Source of the DNA: Woeseiaceae bacterium
GTDB lineage: Bacteria; Pseudomonadota; Gammaproteobacteria; Steroidobacterales; Woeseiaceae
Direction: 5' to 3'
NCBI GenBank assembly: GCA_028277185.1
Contig: JANQGQ010000018.1
Location: forward strand, 62,001 to 126,000
Length of the DNA stretch: 64,000 nucleotides
Part shown: positions 55,445 to 64,000 of the stretch, one piece after another
Layout of the letters: the number at the start of each line of letters is the position of its first letter
How positions within the stretch are numbered: the first letter of the stretch is position 1
Notes under the pieces: generated by a model
Told to the model about the DNA's origin: nothing
The model's database searches: none
Seen by the model: only the letters and a program-made list of their open reading frames with translations
Made by a program: the position numbers and the translations under genes

Positions 55445-56518
55445 ATGACGCAGTTTTCCTTCGTCCGGGACGCCGACGATGCCATCGAGCACGTCGCGCG
55501 GGACTCGGCTATCGGCCTCGACACCGAGTTCATGCGCGAAAAAACCTACTTCGCCGAGCTGTGTCTCCTGCAGATCTCCGGAACCGGAGGACTCGCATGC
55601 GTCGATCCGCTCGGGACCGAGGGGCTCGAACGATTTTGGAAACGTCTCGGGAGCGTCGACTGGGTCGTCCATGCCGCGCGGCAGGATCTCGAAGTGCTCT
55701 GGCAGACAGCGAGGATTCTGCCGAAGTCGCTGTTCGACACACAGGTTGCCGCCGGCCTGGCGGGGCACCCGCCGCAAACCGGATACGCCGGCCTGGTGAA
55801 GGCCATATTCGACGTCGAGTTGCCCAAAACACACACGCGCGCGGACTGGAAGCGCCGGCCACTGCGCCGCGAGCTCCTGGAGTACGCTGCGGAGGACGTC
55901 GAATACCTGCTGCCGCTGAAAGACGCGCTGGCCGAATCTCTCGACACGCAGGGCCGACTGGAGTGGGCCCGTGCCGACTCGGCGCTGCTACTCGAACCGA
56001 AGCTCTACGAGCCCGACCCGGCCAACGCGATCGACCGCCTGAAAGGGGCGCGCAATTTGCGCGGCCGGCGGCGCAATGCAGCGGCTCTGCTCGCGACCTG
56101 GCGCGAGCGGCGGGCGATAGATCGCAATAAGCCGCGTCAGTGGATCGTCAGGGACAGCGTACTTCTGGACATCGCATGGCGACTGCCTTCGTCACTGCGC
56201 CAGCTTGCCACGATTCCGGACATACCTCCGCGGCTGGCCGAACGGCACGGCAAGGCGATCGTCGGTCTCATCCAGCAGTCTGAACGGGACGACGGCGGCT
56301 ACCGACCGCCGAAAGCACCCGACGAATCGCAAAAGGCGATGCTGCGGCAGATGCAGGACGTGGTGGCCGAGGCCGCACGCAGCCTGGGTCTCGCCAGCGA
56401 AATCGTCGCATCGAAGAAAGAGCTGTCGGCCGCGGTGCTGAACGACGACCGCTCCGGGCGTGTGTTCACGGCCTGGCGCCGCGAACTCGTCGGCGGCCAG
56501 CTGCTGGCGATGCTATAG
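55445..56518 (+). CDS. rnd: Ribonuclease D
   Basis: 3'-5' exoribonuclease acting in tRNA maturation. The 357-residue product has an N-terminal DEDDy nuclease domain with Asp26 and Glu28 (GLDTEFMRE), Asp81 (AARQDLEVL), Tyr147 and Asp151 (LLEYAAEDVEYL). An HRDC domain follows from about residue 210 (ATWRERRAIDRNKPRQWIVRD). The catalytic spacing matches E. coli RNase D. ATG at 55445 with divergent neighbour 61 nt upstream. It converges on adk across a 124-nt spacer. Confidence 0.96.
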   Translation: MTQFSFVRDADDAIEHVARDSAIGLDTEFMREKTYFAELCLLQISGTGGLACVDPLGTEGLERFWKRLGSVDWVVHAARQDLEVLWQTARILPKSLFDTQVAAGLAGHPPQTGYAGLVKAIFDVELPKTHTRADWKRRPLRRELLEYAAEDVEYLLPLKDALAESLDTQGRLEWARADSALLLEPKLYEPDPANAIDRLKGARNLRGRRRNAAALLATWRERRAIDRNKPRQWIVRDSVLLDIAWRLPSSLRQLATIPDIPPRLAERHGKAIVGLIQQSERDDGGYRPPKAPDESQKAMLRQMQDVVAEAARSLGLASEIVASKKELSAAVLNDDRSGRVFTAWRRELVGGQLLAML

Positions 56519-56642
56519 GCGCGAAGGTTACGTTCCGACTGGTTTGCCGGCTATCGAGGCGGGTTGAACGCTCAACGCACCACGTCAGCGTGTTCAAACC
56601 GTTCGCGGCCTGGTGTCCGCTCCTGCGGCACGCTGGCCACCC
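56519..56642. other. Convergent spacer between rnd and adk
   Basis: The spacer holds an imperfect inverted repeat, GGTTGAACGCT (56562-56572) with AGCGTGTTCAAACC (56587-56600), interrupted by two single-base bulges. No T tract follows on either strand, so I do not call a terminator. No coding sequence is visible. Confidence 0.4.
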
Positions 56643-57284
56643 TCAATCCAACGCCGCGGTCAGCCTTGCGTAAACCTCGTCGATCGTGCCTTGAGCATCG
56701 ATTTTTTTGAGCTTCGCGCGCTTCTGATAGAAGTCGATCAGCGGTTCTGTCTGCTCCCGGTAGACATCGAGCCGATTCGCAATCGTTTCCTCATTGTCGT
56801 CTTCGCGCTGCTGTAGCTCACCGCCCGCGGCGACGACCGCGTCGAGTTCGGCCTGGGGCGAAAAGTAGACGTTCAGGAGCTTGCCGGTCTTCGAGCAGGT
56901 CCGCCGTCCCGTGAGACGCTTCATCAGAATGTCGAAGTCGACCTGCATGAGAAGCGCCGCGTCGAGCGGGGTGCCGAGCTGGTCGAGCAGCTCCTCCAGA
57001 TCCAGCGCCTGCTGGGTCGTCCGCGGGAAGCCGTCGAGAATGAAGCCGTCGGCCGCGTCTGGCTGCGTCAGCCGCTCGGAGATGATGCCCAGCATGATGT
57101 CGTCGGGAACCAGCTTGCCCTGCTCCATGATGGCTTGCGCCTTTTGACCGAAGCGCGTCCCCTCGGCGACTGCCTCGCGCAGCATGTCGCCCGTGGATAT
57201 CTGGGGGATGCCCCGTTCGGCCATCAGTTTCTTCGCCTGGGTCCCCTTTCCGGAACCGGGTGCGCCGAGCAGTACGATACGCAT
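56643..57284 (-). CDS. adk: Adenylate kinase
   Basis: Interconverts 2 ADP with ATP and AMP. The 213-residue product starts MRIVLLGAPGSGKGTQAKKL, contains GIPQISTGDMLREAV and DGFPRTTQQALDLEELL, and has a LID domain with GRRTCSKTGKLLNVYFSP. The length matches E. coli Adk (214). The LID has a single Cys, so it is unlikely to hold a zinc ion as in some Gram-positive kinases. It is divergent from the PPi-PFK gene (204 nt between start codons), which makes a nucleotide/pyrophosphate-energy neighbourhood. Confidence 0.97.
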   Translation of the reverse strand: MRIVLLGAPGSGKGTQAKKLMAERGIPQISTGDMLREAVAEGTRFGQKAQAIMEQGKLVPDDIMLGIISERLTQPDAADGFILDGFPRTTQQALDLEELLDQLGTPLDAALLMQVDFDILMKRLTGRRTCSKTGKLLNVYFSPQAELDAVVAAGGELQQREDDNEETIANRLDVYREQTEPLIDFYQKRAKLKKIDAQGTIDEVYARLTAALD

Positions 57285-57488
57285 GAGAAGTGAGCGCTCC
57301 TTGAGCTTGCCGGCGTGCCGGCGGGACCGTCGAGGGACGCGAAGCTACCGGCTCCCTTATCCGAGGTCAATTCGAAAGTGCCGCAAAGCATAGCCATTAA
57401 CGCCGACGGGCAGGCGATCCGACGATGATCCGTCATCGAGAATCGGCTATGCTCCCCGCCTCAAGTCTGCCACCCTCGGAGTGATTCA

Positions 57489-58751
57489 ATGCCTGCACGG
57501 AACGCGTTTTATGCACAGTCCGGCGGAGTAACCGCCGTGATCAACGCCTCGGCCGCCGGCGTCATTGAAACCGCTCGCAAGCACAAATCCAAGATCGCCA
57601 ACGTCTATGCCGGCAGGAACGGCATCATCGGCGCGCTCACCGAGGACATGATCGATACGAACCGCGAAAGCGCCGCTGCAATCGCCGCGCTCAAGTACAC
57701 GCCAGGCGGCGCCTTCGGCTCGGCCCGCTATAAGCTCAGGAGTCTCGAGGACAATCGGGCGGAGTACGAACGCCTCATCGAGGTTTTCAAGGCTCACGAC
57801 ATCGGCTACTTTTTCTACAACGGCGGCAACGACTCCATGGATACCGCGCACAAGGTCGCGCTGCTTGCGAAAGAGATGCGCTTCCCGCTGACCTGCCTCG
57901 GGATTCCGAAGACCGTCGACAACGATCTGCCGGTCACCGACAACTGCCCGGGCTTCGGCTCCGTCGCCAAGTACGTCGCGGTCTCGACGCAGGAAGCCGC
58001 GATGGACGTTGTGTCGATGGCGAAAACCTCGACCAAAGTGTTCATTCTCGAGGTCATGGGCCGGCACGCCGGCTGGATCGCCGCGGCGGGCGGCCTGGCC
58101 GGCAAGGCGCCAGGCGACGCACCGCACATCATCCTGTTCCCGGAAGTACCGTTCGACGAAAAGGCCTTTCTCGCCCGCGTGCGCGATTCGGTCGAAAACT
58201 ACGAATACTGTGTGATCGTCGTCAGCGAGGGCGCCGCTTATCCGGACGGCACGTTCCTCGCGGAAGCCGGCACGCGCGATGCGTTCGGTCACGCCCAACT
58301 CGGCGGGGTCGCGTCGGTCGTCGCCAATATGGTCAGGGAAAAGCTCGGGTACAAGTACCACTACGCCATTGCGGACTACCTGCAGCGTTCCGCGCGGCAC
58401 ATCGCCTCCGCCGTCGACGTAAAGCAGGCGTATGCCGTCGGCGCCGCCGCCGTCCGCTACGCGCTCGAAGGCAAGACGGCCGTGATGCCGGTCATCAAAC
58501 GCCGATCGGACTCGCCCTACCGCTGGGCCATCGAGCCGGCGCCCGTGGCGCGCATCGCCAACAAGGAGAAAAAGCTGCCGAAGCGCTTCATCTCGAAGGA
58601 CGGATTCGGCATCACGGAGGCCTGCCGCCGCTATCTCGAGCCGCTCATTCGCGGTGAAGACTACCCCCCGTACAGCAAGGGGCTGCCGAGAACGGCGAAG
58701 CTAAAGTACGTCCCGGTCAAGCCCCGGCTCGGCGACGAATTTATGATATGA
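57489..58751 (+). CDS. pfp: Pyrophosphate-dependent 6-phosphofructokinase
   Basis: Reversible phosphorylation of fructose 6-phosphate using PPi instead of ATP. The 420-residue product starts with AQSGGVTAVINASAAGVIE and has FFYNGGNDSMDTAHKVA, GIPKTVDNDLPVTDN, and EVMGRHAGWIAAAGGLA. The GGNDS loop with Asp (where ATP-dependent enzymes have GGDGS) and the Lys in PKTVDND are the residues associated with PPi use. This agrees with the downstream H+-pyrophosphatase gene. GGAG lies 7 nt before the ATG. Confidence 0.93.
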   Translation: MPARNAFYAQSGGVTAVINASAAGVIETARKHKSKIANVYAGRNGIIGALTEDMIDTNRESAAAIAALKYTPGGAFGSARYKLRSLEDNRAEYERLIEVFKAHDIGYFFYNGGNDSMDTAHKVALLAKEMRFPLTCLGIPKTVDNDLPVTDNCPGFGSVAKYVAVSTQEAAMDVVSMAKTSTKVFILEVMGRHAGWIAAAGGLAGKAPGDAPHIILFPEVPFDEKAFLARVRDSVENYEYCVIVVSEGAAYPDGTFLAEAGTRDAFGHAQLGGVASVVANMVREKLGYKYHYAIADYLQRSARHIASAVDVKQAYAVGAAAVRYALEGKTAVMPVIKRRSDSPYRWAIEPAPVARIANKEKKLPKRFISKDGFGITEACRRYLEPLIRGEDYPPYSKGLPRTAKLKYVPVKPRLGDEFMI

Positions 58752-58969
58752 TGCGCGCCGCTTATAACACAGCTGCACACAAGAATCTCTTGCGGCCATC
58801 CTCACGGTGAAGCGCACGTGCGGCTTCCGGGTGGACCGCTGAAAGGGAGCATCGCAGCGAGTCTTTTTGGGGCTTCAACAAAACACCATCGTTCCTTCGT
58901 TTAGCGGCCCGCTGACGGCTGCCGCGTGCGCAGGGATGGCAACAACACGCAGTATCAGGAGACGTTTCG
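58752..58969 (+). promoter_or_regulatory. Structured pfp-hppA leader with candidate attenuator hairpin
   Basis: A 218-nt spacer lies between pfp and hppA. A first hairpin pairs GAAGC with GCTTC around the palindromic GCACGTGCG (about 58809-58827). The second pairs GACCGCTG (58834-58841) with CAGCGAGTC (58855-58863), one bulged A, followed by five T (58864-58868), resembling a weak rho-independent terminator. About 100 nt further the hppA Shine-Dalgarno (AGGAGAC) precedes its ATG. It may attenuate read-through into hppA; no known riboswitch consensus was recognised. Confidence 0.5.
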
Positions 58970-61012
58970 ATGAGTGATGAGCTAGCACTGTGGCTCTCGA
59001 TCGGCGCCGGCCTCATGGCCATCGTGTTCGGGATCGTGTCGACGCAGTGGATTCTCAAGCAGCCGGCCGGCAACTCGCGCATGCAGGAGATCGCCGCCGC
59101 GATCCAGGAAGGCGCCGCCGCCTACATGAACCGGCAGTACATGACGATTGCAATCGTCGGCGTGGTGCTGACCATCGTGCTCGCGGTCGGTATCGATATG
59201 GCGACGGCGATTGGTTTCTTCATCGGCGCGGTCTTCTCCGGCCTTGCCGGGTACATCGGCATGTACGTCTCCGTGCGGGCCAACGTACGCACCGCGGAAG
59301 CGGCAACCAAGGGCGTCAATCCGGCCCTGAACGTCGCCTTTCGCGGCGGTGCGATAACCGGCCTCCTCGTCGTCGGTCTCGGACTGCTCGGCGTAGCCGG
59401 CTACTACGCGATACTGACAGCCATGGGCGCCAGCAGCGACGAGGCGGTTCGCGCGCTCGTCGGGCTGGCCTTCGGCGGCTCGCTGATCTCCATCTTCGCG
59501 CGGCTCGGCGGCGGCATCTTCACGAAAGGCGCGGACGTCGGCGCGGACCTCGTCGGTAAAGTCGAAGCCGGGATTCCGGAAGACGATCCCCGCAACCCCG
59601 GCGTCATTGCCGATAACGTGGGCGACAACGTCGGCGACTGCGCCGGTATGGCGGCCGACCTCTTCGAGACCTATGCCGTGACGATCATCGCGACGATGCT
59701 GGTCGGCTCGCTCGTCGCTTCCCAGTTCGGCGCGGCCGCGGTGATCTATCCGCTGCTGTTGGGCGCCGTGTCGATCGTCGCTTCGATCATCGGGACCTTC
59801 TTCGTCAAGACCTCGGACGGCGGCAAGATCATGGGCGCCCTCTACAAGGGAATGATCGTGGCCGGCGTTCTTGCGGCGATCTTCTTTTACTTCGTAACCG
59901 ACATGATGCTCGGCGGGTCAGATTCAGGCAACGCGCTGAACGTCTATTTTTCGTCGTTGATCGGCCTCGGCCTGACCGCGGCAATGGTCGTCATCACCGA
60001 GTACTACACCGGCACGGATTACAAACCGGTCAAGACGATTGCCAACGCTTCGCTCACGGGCGACGCCACCAACATCATCGCCGGACTGGGCGTCTCGATG
60101 AAGGCGACCGCGCTGCCCGTTCTGGCGGTGTGCCTGTCGATCTGGGGCGCCTTCGCACTGGCCGGCGGCGACACCAACCAGGGCCTCTACAACATCGCCA
60201 TTGCCGCCACGACGATGCTGTCGATGACCGGCGTGGTCGTGGCGCTGGATGCCTTCGGCCCGATCACGGACAACGCCGGCGGTATCGCGGAGATGGCCGA
60301 ACTGCCGTCGGAAGTGCGCAACATCACCGATCAGCTCGATGCCGTCGGCAACACGACCAAGGCCGTCACCAAGGGCTACGCCATCGGCTCGGCGGGGCTG
60401 GCGGCGCTCGTCCTGTTCGCCGACTACACGCACCAGCTCGACATGGCGGACATCGACTCTACGTTCTTCCTCGACGACCACCTCGTCATCATCGGTCTGT
60501 TCATCGGTGGGCTCGTGCCGTTCCTGTTCGGCTCGATGGCGATGGAGGCAGTCGGCCGTGCGGCCGGCTCCGTCGTGACCGAAGTCCGGCGCCAGTTCAA
60601 GGAAATCCCGGGCATCATGGAAGGCACGGGCAAACCGGACTACAGCCGGGCCGTGGACCTGCTGACCAAAGCCGCGATCAAGGAAATGATCGTGCCGTCG
60701 CTGCTGCCGATTCTCGTCCCTCTGGCCGTCGGCCTTCTCCTCGGGCCCAAAGCGCTCGGCGGACTGCTGCTCGGCACGATCATCACCGGTATCTTCGTCG
60801 CGATCTCCATGACGGCCGGCGGCGGTGCCTGGGACAACGCCAAGAAATACATTGAGGACGGCAACTGCGGCGGCAAGGGCTCCGATGCGCACAAGGCCGC
60901 CGTGACCGGCGATACGGTCGGCGACCCGTACAAGGATACGGCGGGCCCGGCGATCAACCCGCTGATCAAGATCATCAACATCGTAGCGCTGTTGATGGTG
61001 CCCCTCTTCTAG
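58970..61012 (+). CDS. hppA: Membrane-bound proton-pumping pyrophosphatase (K+-independent type)
   Basis: Hydrolyses PPi and pumps H+ across the membrane. The 680-residue protein has about 16 hydrophobic helices. The PPi site motif is [20 protein letters not shown] followed by [19 protein letters not shown], and the C-terminal active-site loop contains [13 protein letters not shown] and [17 protein letters not shown]. Lys464 in [10 protein letters not shown] is the residue known to mark the K+-independent subclass; K+-dependent enzymes have Ala there. The gene follows pfp, and Methylococcus is known to have the same pair co-transcribed. Confidence 0.97.
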   Translation: MSDELALWLSIGAGLMAIVFGIVSTQWILKQPAGNSRMQEIAAAIQEGAAAYMNRQYMTIAIVGVVLTIVLAVGIDMATAIGFFIGAVFSGLAGYIGMYVSVRANVRTAEAATKGVNPALNVAFRGGAITGLLVVGLGLLGVAGYYAILTAMGASSDEAVRALVGLAFGGSLISIFARLGGGIFTKGADVGADLVGKVEAGIPEDDPRNPGVIADNVGDNVGDCAGMAADLFETYAVTIIATMLVGSLVASQFGAAAVIYPLLLGAVSIVASIIGTFFVKTSDGGKIMGALYKGMIVAGVLAAIFFYFVTDMMLGGSDSGNALNVYFSSLIGLGLTAAMVVITEYYTGTDYKPVKTIANASLTGDATNIIAGLGVSMKATALPVLAVCLSIWGAFALAGGDTNQGLYNIAIAATTMLSMTGVVVALDAFGPITDNAGGIAEMAELPSEVRNITDQLDAVGNTTKAVTKGYAIGSAGLAALVLFADYTHQLDMADIDSTFFLDDHLVIIGLFIGGLVPFLFGSMAMEAVGRAAGSVVTEVRRQFKEIPGIMEGTGKPDYSRAVDLLTKAAIKEMIVPSLLPILVPLAVGLLLGPKALGGLLLGTIITGIFVAISMTAGGGAWDNAKKYIEDGNCGGKGSDAHKAAVTGDTVGDPYKDTAGPAINPLIKIINIVALLMVPLF

Positions 61013-61039
61013 GCGGAAACCGCAAACCTCGCAAATCGA

Positions 61040-61072
61040 AGCCGCGCCCTTTACCGGGCGCGGCTTTTTTTT
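61040..61072 (+). terminator. Rho-independent terminator of hppA
   Basis: AGCCGCGCCC (61040-61049) pairs perfectly with GGGCGCGGCT (61056-61065) around a 6-nt loop, followed by a run of eight T (61065-61072). It begins 27 nt after the hppA stop and is a strong intrinsic terminator for plus-strand transcription. It also separates hppA from the convergent GGDEF/EAL gene, whose stop is at 61080; that strand lacks a T tract here. Confidence 0.93.
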
Positions 61073-61079
61073 GCCCGGA

Positions 61080-63407
61080 TCAGGGATTCAGCGCGCGATA
61101 CGTGCCGGTCGTCGCACTGCCGAGCGCCGTCGGCGCATCGACGAAATTGCCCTGGACGAAGTCGACGCCAATGTCCCGCAGCCAGTCGAAATCCTGCTGC
61201 TGTTCCACCTGCTCGGCGACGACCCGAAACTCCATCGTCCGCGCAAGCTTGATCATCGCGGAGACCATCTCCTGATTGACGAGATCCGACTCCAGGTTGC
61301 GGGTGTACGTGCCGTCGATCTTCAGGTAGTCGATCGGCAGGTGTTTGAGGCTCGAGAACGAGCCCAGTCCGCTGCCGAAATCGTCGAGCGAAAACTCGCA
61401 GCCAATACCGTGCAGAACCTCGATGAAGCGCTGTGCGTGCTGGACGTTGGAGAGGATCGCCTGCTCGGTCACCTCGAAACACACGGCCGTTGGCACGACG
61501 CCGGTGCGATCGAGAGCATCGACGACGAAGCTCAGGAAGGCCTCGTCACCCAAGGTCTGTCCGGAGATGTTGATCGCGACGCTGCGATGTCCCGGCAGCT
61601 TGATTTCCGCGCTGGCTATGGCCGCCAGGGTCGCGTTGATCACCCAACGATCGATCTGCGGCATCAGCTGGTAGCGCTCGGCCGGCTTCAGGAACTCCGC
61701 CGTGGTGCCGATGCGTCCGCGCTCGTCCGGCAGGCGAATCAGGACCTCGACGGCGGGACCGGAATCGGCGCCGCTGTGCATCGACAGGATCGGCTGCACT
61801 GCAAGCTCGAAGCTATCCTCGTGCAGCGCCGTCTGCAGCGCACGCAGCCACTGGATGTCGCCGCGCTCCCGTGCCACCGCTTCGTCACGCGCCGAGTAGA
61901 CGTGAACCTGCCCGCGACCCTGCTGCTTGGCGACGTAGCAGGCCGAATCGGCGGCGCTCATGATGTCCTGCAGCGAGCCGCTCGTGTGGCTGATCTCGAC
62001 CAGACCGATCGAGATGCCGATGTTGAAGATCTTGTCCTTCCATACGAAGCGGTACTCGGCAATGGCGTTGCAGACGTCCTGCGCGATTTGCCGGGCTTTG
62101 TCGATGGGGCAGCCGATCAGCAGCGCACCGAACTCGTCGCCGCCGAGCCGGCCAACGAAATCCGAGTCGCGCACCTGATCCTTGATGAGCGCCGCAACCT
62201 CGCGAAGCATGTTGTCTCCGGCGATATGGCCGCAGCTGTCGTTCACGGCCTTGAAGCGATCGAGGTCCATGTAGAACAGCATGTGCACCGCCTCTTCCGC
62301 ATGCGCGGTGTCGAGCGCTTCGTCCAGCCGGCGCTCGAATTCGCGCCGATTGATCAGGCCCGTCAACGGATCGTGCGTCGCCTGATAGCTCATCTGCCGG
62401 GTCAGCCCGCGCAGCTCGCTCACGTCGTGGATGACCACGACCGAGCCGGCGATACTGCTCCCGGGTCCGCGCACCGGCGATGCGGTCACTTCCACGCTGT
62501 GCTCGTGCTCGCCGTCGTGGGTAATGAGCACCGCGCGGCGCCCCATGTTGACACGCCGGCGGATAGCGAGGCAGCGCTCTACCGGGTCGCCGAGCGAGCG
62601 CCGATCGGCGTCATCGACGAGCGTGAACAGCTCGCCGACGCGGTGACCGGCGGCGTCGTCGCGATTCGTGCCGATCAGCGCCTCGGCCGCCCGATTCATG
62701 TAGTCGATGCGGCCGTCATTGTCGGTGGTAATGACGCCTTCGGCGATCGACTCCAGCGTGTACTGCGCCTGACGTTTGCTGCGGCTCAACGATACTTCGA
62801 GGCTCTTGCGGTGGCTGACGTCGCGCGCGACCGTGAGGATCGCCGTCTGACCCTGGAACTCCACGCGCGAACTCTGCGCCTCGACCCAGAGACCCGAGTC
62901 GTTACCGTTGATGAGCTGGATCTCCAGCCGGCGGGGCGCGTCTTCACCGCTGAGACGATTGGTCATCGTCTTACGGAAGAGCGCCCGGTAGGCTGGTTTG
63001 ACCAGATCCGCCGCTTCGCGGCCGACGAGCTGCTCGGGCTCGAGACCGATGAGTCCTGCCGCCGGGAGGTTCGCGAGCAGGATCTTCTCGTCGTGAATCA
63101 GAACGATCTCCGGCAGCGTCCGGGCAAAGTCCTTGAACAGCCGGTCACGTCCCTGAATCCGGCGGTCGCGCTCGCCGAGCGCGTCGAACAAACGATTGAC
63201 CGTTTCGGCGAGTCGGGCCGTATCCGGATCCTCCGGAACCCGGAGGCGCCGTCCGACCGAAGCGTCCTGCGAGGCGGCCAGCAGCTCCTCGTTCAAGGCA
63301 CGAATCCGCAGAGCGGTCCGGGCCCGGGCCCGCCAGAAGATTCCGGCCGCGACCAGCGTCAATAACAGCGCGAGCGCGAGGAGGATCGAAACCAGATCGG
63401 CCGGCAT
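61080..63407 (-). CDS. PAS-GGDEF-EAL cyclic-di-GMP signalling protein
   Basis: The 775-residue protein has one N-terminal membrane helix (about residues 5-26), a coiled-coil-like linker, two PAS domains (about 90-200 and 210-330), a GGDEF domain with GGDEF intact at 422-426 and an RxxD inhibitory site (RDSD at 413-416), and a C-terminal EAL domain. EAL residues appear mostly kept: Glu554 in EVLIR (EAL reads EVL), Asn613, Glu645, Asp675/Asp676 in DDFGSG, Lys696, Glu732 and Gln752. Both diguanylate cyclase and phosphodiesterase activity are therefore possible. It is oriented against hppA. A weak TTCACA-17-TGTATT at 63492-63520 could be its promoter. Confidence 0.93.
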   Translation of the reverse strand: MPADLVSILLALALLLTLVAAGIFWRARARTALRIRALNEELLAASQDASVGRRLRVPEDPDTARLAETVNRLFDALGERDRRIQGRDRLFKDFARTLPEIVLIHDEKILLANLPAAGLIGLEPEQLVGREAADLVKPAYRALFRKTMTNRLSGEDAPRRLEIQLINGNDSGLWVEAQSSRVEFQGQTAILTVARDVSHRKSLEVSLSRSKRQAQYTLESIAEGVITTDNDGRIDYMNRAAEALIGTNRDDAAGHRVGELFTLVDDADRRSLGDPVERCLAIRRRVNMGRRAVLITHDGEHEHSVEVTASPVRGPGSSIAGSVVVIHDVSELRGLTRQMSYQATHDPLTGLINRREFERRLDEALDTAHAEEAVHMLFYMDLDRFKAVNDSCGHIAGDNMLREVAALIKDQVRDSDFVGRLGGDEFGALLIGCPIDKARQIAQDVCNAIAEYRFVWKDKIFNIGISIGLVEISHTSGSLQDIMSAADSACYVAKQQGRGQVHVYSARDEAVARERGDIQWLRALQTALHEDSFELAVQPILSMHSGADSGPAVEVLIRLPDERGRIGTTAEFLKPAERYQLMPQIDRWVINATLAAIASAEIKLPGHRSVAINISGQTLGDEAFLSFVVDALDRTGVVPTAVCFEVTEQAILSNVQHAQRFIEVLHGIGCEFSLDDFGSGLGSFSSLKHLPIDYLKIDGTYTRNLESDLVNQEMVSAMIKLARTMEFRVVAEQVEQQQDFDWLRDIGVDFVQGNFVDAPTALGSATTGTYRALNP

Positions 63408-63773
63408 CGTCGCTACGCTCCTCGCGCCTTGATTGGCACCGTTTGCGGCTCAACAGGGATCGTTCGCATAGTGGTAACAGGCCCTAAGGCGAATACACGC
63501 TTGATACACCCAATTGTGAAGGCATGAATCGGCGATCTCCTTAAGGGGTAATGCCGCGCCAGGCGCTTTTGTTATTATTGGCCCGCGTTAACCGGGATTG
63601 CCGCAGACTGGGCGCTTCACGTCCCGGCATTCGAGGCATCCAACAAGCATAGCCTAGTGGATGTAGCCGGCCGGATCGATTCACCATAATTCGGCCGCGG
63701 GCTTCCGGTGCGTCGAAAACTGTCTTTGCCACCCGGTCACAGCATGAATACTACGCCAGCAGGTGCGACACGC
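63408..63773. other. Divergent intergenic region between the GGDEF/EAL gene and pcm-like gene
   Basis: This 366-nt stretch has no convincing coding sequence on either strand. It holds the possible minus-strand promoter TTCACA-17-TGTATT (63520-63492) for the GGDEF/EAL gene, an AT-rich TTGTTATTATTGG near 63569-63581, and GC-rich DNA before the pcm-like start. No tRNA or strong terminator seen. Confidence 0.45.
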
Positions 63774-64000
63774 ATGAATATCGACTACGCGCGGCAGCAA
63801 ATGGTTCAGCAGCAGGTCCGCGCCTGGGAAGTGCTCGACGACGCCGTGCTCCGGGTGCTCGCCGAAGTCCCGCGTGAGCGCTTCGTGCCGGACACTTATC
63901 GATCGCTTGCGTTCGCCGAAACGGAAATTCCGATCGGCCACGGCGAGTTCATGCTCACGCCGGTCATGGAGGGCCGCATCCTCCAGGCGCTCGGGATCGA
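63774..64000 (+). CDS. Protein-L-isoaspartate O-methyltransferase-like protein (partial, 3' end outside window)
   Basis: The visible 75 codons read MNIDYARQQMVQQQVRAWEV, then VLAEVPRERFVPDTYRSLAFAETEIPIGHGEFMLTP, the N-terminal signature of the isoaspartate methyltransferase family (a helix-rich start, the RERFVP motif, and the I-x-I-G loop before the SAM site). I chose the ATG at 63774 because AGGTG lies 8 nt upstream and family members begin similarly; an in-frame ATG at 63744 has no ribosome-binding site. In several gammaproteobacteria such a gene precedes tolC, which cannot be checked here. Confidence 0.85.
   Translation, partial: MNIDYARQQMVQQQVRAWEVLDDAVLRVLAEVPRERFVPDTYRSLAFAETEIPIGHGEFMLTPVMEGRILQALGI

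Noticed and set aside
56562..56600. Inverted repeat between rnd and adk as a bidirectional terminator
   Set aside because: The stem has two bulges and no T tract on either strand.
57285..57488. Promoter for pfp at TATGCT
   Set aside because: A fair -10 but no acceptable -35 at 16-18 bp; not reported as a feature.

Overview
The window is a GC-rich stretch of a gammaproteobacterial chromosome. It is almost entirely housekeeping DNA: tightly packed genes, many 1-4 nt overlaps and frequent GTG/TTG starts. I see no tRNA or 16S/23S rRNA genes, insertion sequences, prophage, CRISPR array or attachment sites. The order rnpB-rsmI-lpoA-yraN-diaA-sspBA-petCBA beside mraZ, and kdsDC-lptCAB-rpoN-hpf-ptsN-rapZ, matches the layout I know from Pseudomonas and relatives. 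murB inside the dcw cluster and a PPi-dependent phosphofructokinase next to a proton-pumping pyrophosphatase point to a non-model, possibly marine or sediment lineage. That placement is inference; I cannot name a species.

Layout. 1-14943 (minus strand) is the division and cell-wall (dcw) cluster, mraZ-rsmH-ftsL-ftsI-murE-murF-mraY-murD-ftsW-murG-murC-murB-ddl-ftsQ, with ftsQ cut by the window edge. Its promoter and three MraZ boxes lie at 14967-15029. RNase P RNA (15283-15671) follows, then a dehydrogenase-like gene and rsmI, and on the plus strand lpoA, yraN and a diaA/gmhA-type gene. 20637-24402 (minus) holds sspB, sspA and the cytochrome bc1 genes. 24736-34023 holds a degS-like protease, a bolA-like gene, a Ca/Na antiporter gene, the KDO and LPS-transport genes, rpoN, hpf, ptsN and rapZ.

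34020-39777 (minus) is the most accessory part: patatin-like lipase, VWA protein, MoxR ATPase and a penicillin-acylase-family hydrolase. 39789-47140 holds pyk, pgk, gap and tkt, interrupted by an opposite-strand PhoX-like gene. metK-ahcY-cpdA, a TraB/GumN protein and hemL follow on the plus strand. A small minus-strand operon (unknown membrane protein, mpl, LON-domain protein) is divergent from rnd. adk, PPi-PFK, H+-PPase, a PAS-GGDEF-EAL protein and the start of a pcm-like gene close the window.

How the genes work together. Most serve the envelope: peptidoglycan precursor synthesis and recycling (mur genes, mpl), septal synthesis (ftsI/W/L/Q, lpoA), LPS (kdsD/C, lptA/B/C) and envelope stress (degS). 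A second theme is carbon and pyrophosphate metabolism (pyk, pgk, gap, tkt, PPi-PFK, H+-PPase, adk). I did not find a clearly new defence or biosynthetic system. The observations most worth checking are the cpdA gene without a canonical start codon, the structured leader between the PPi-PFK and H+-PPase genes, the tandem hairpins before hpf, and the uncharacterised membrane protein upstream of mpl.
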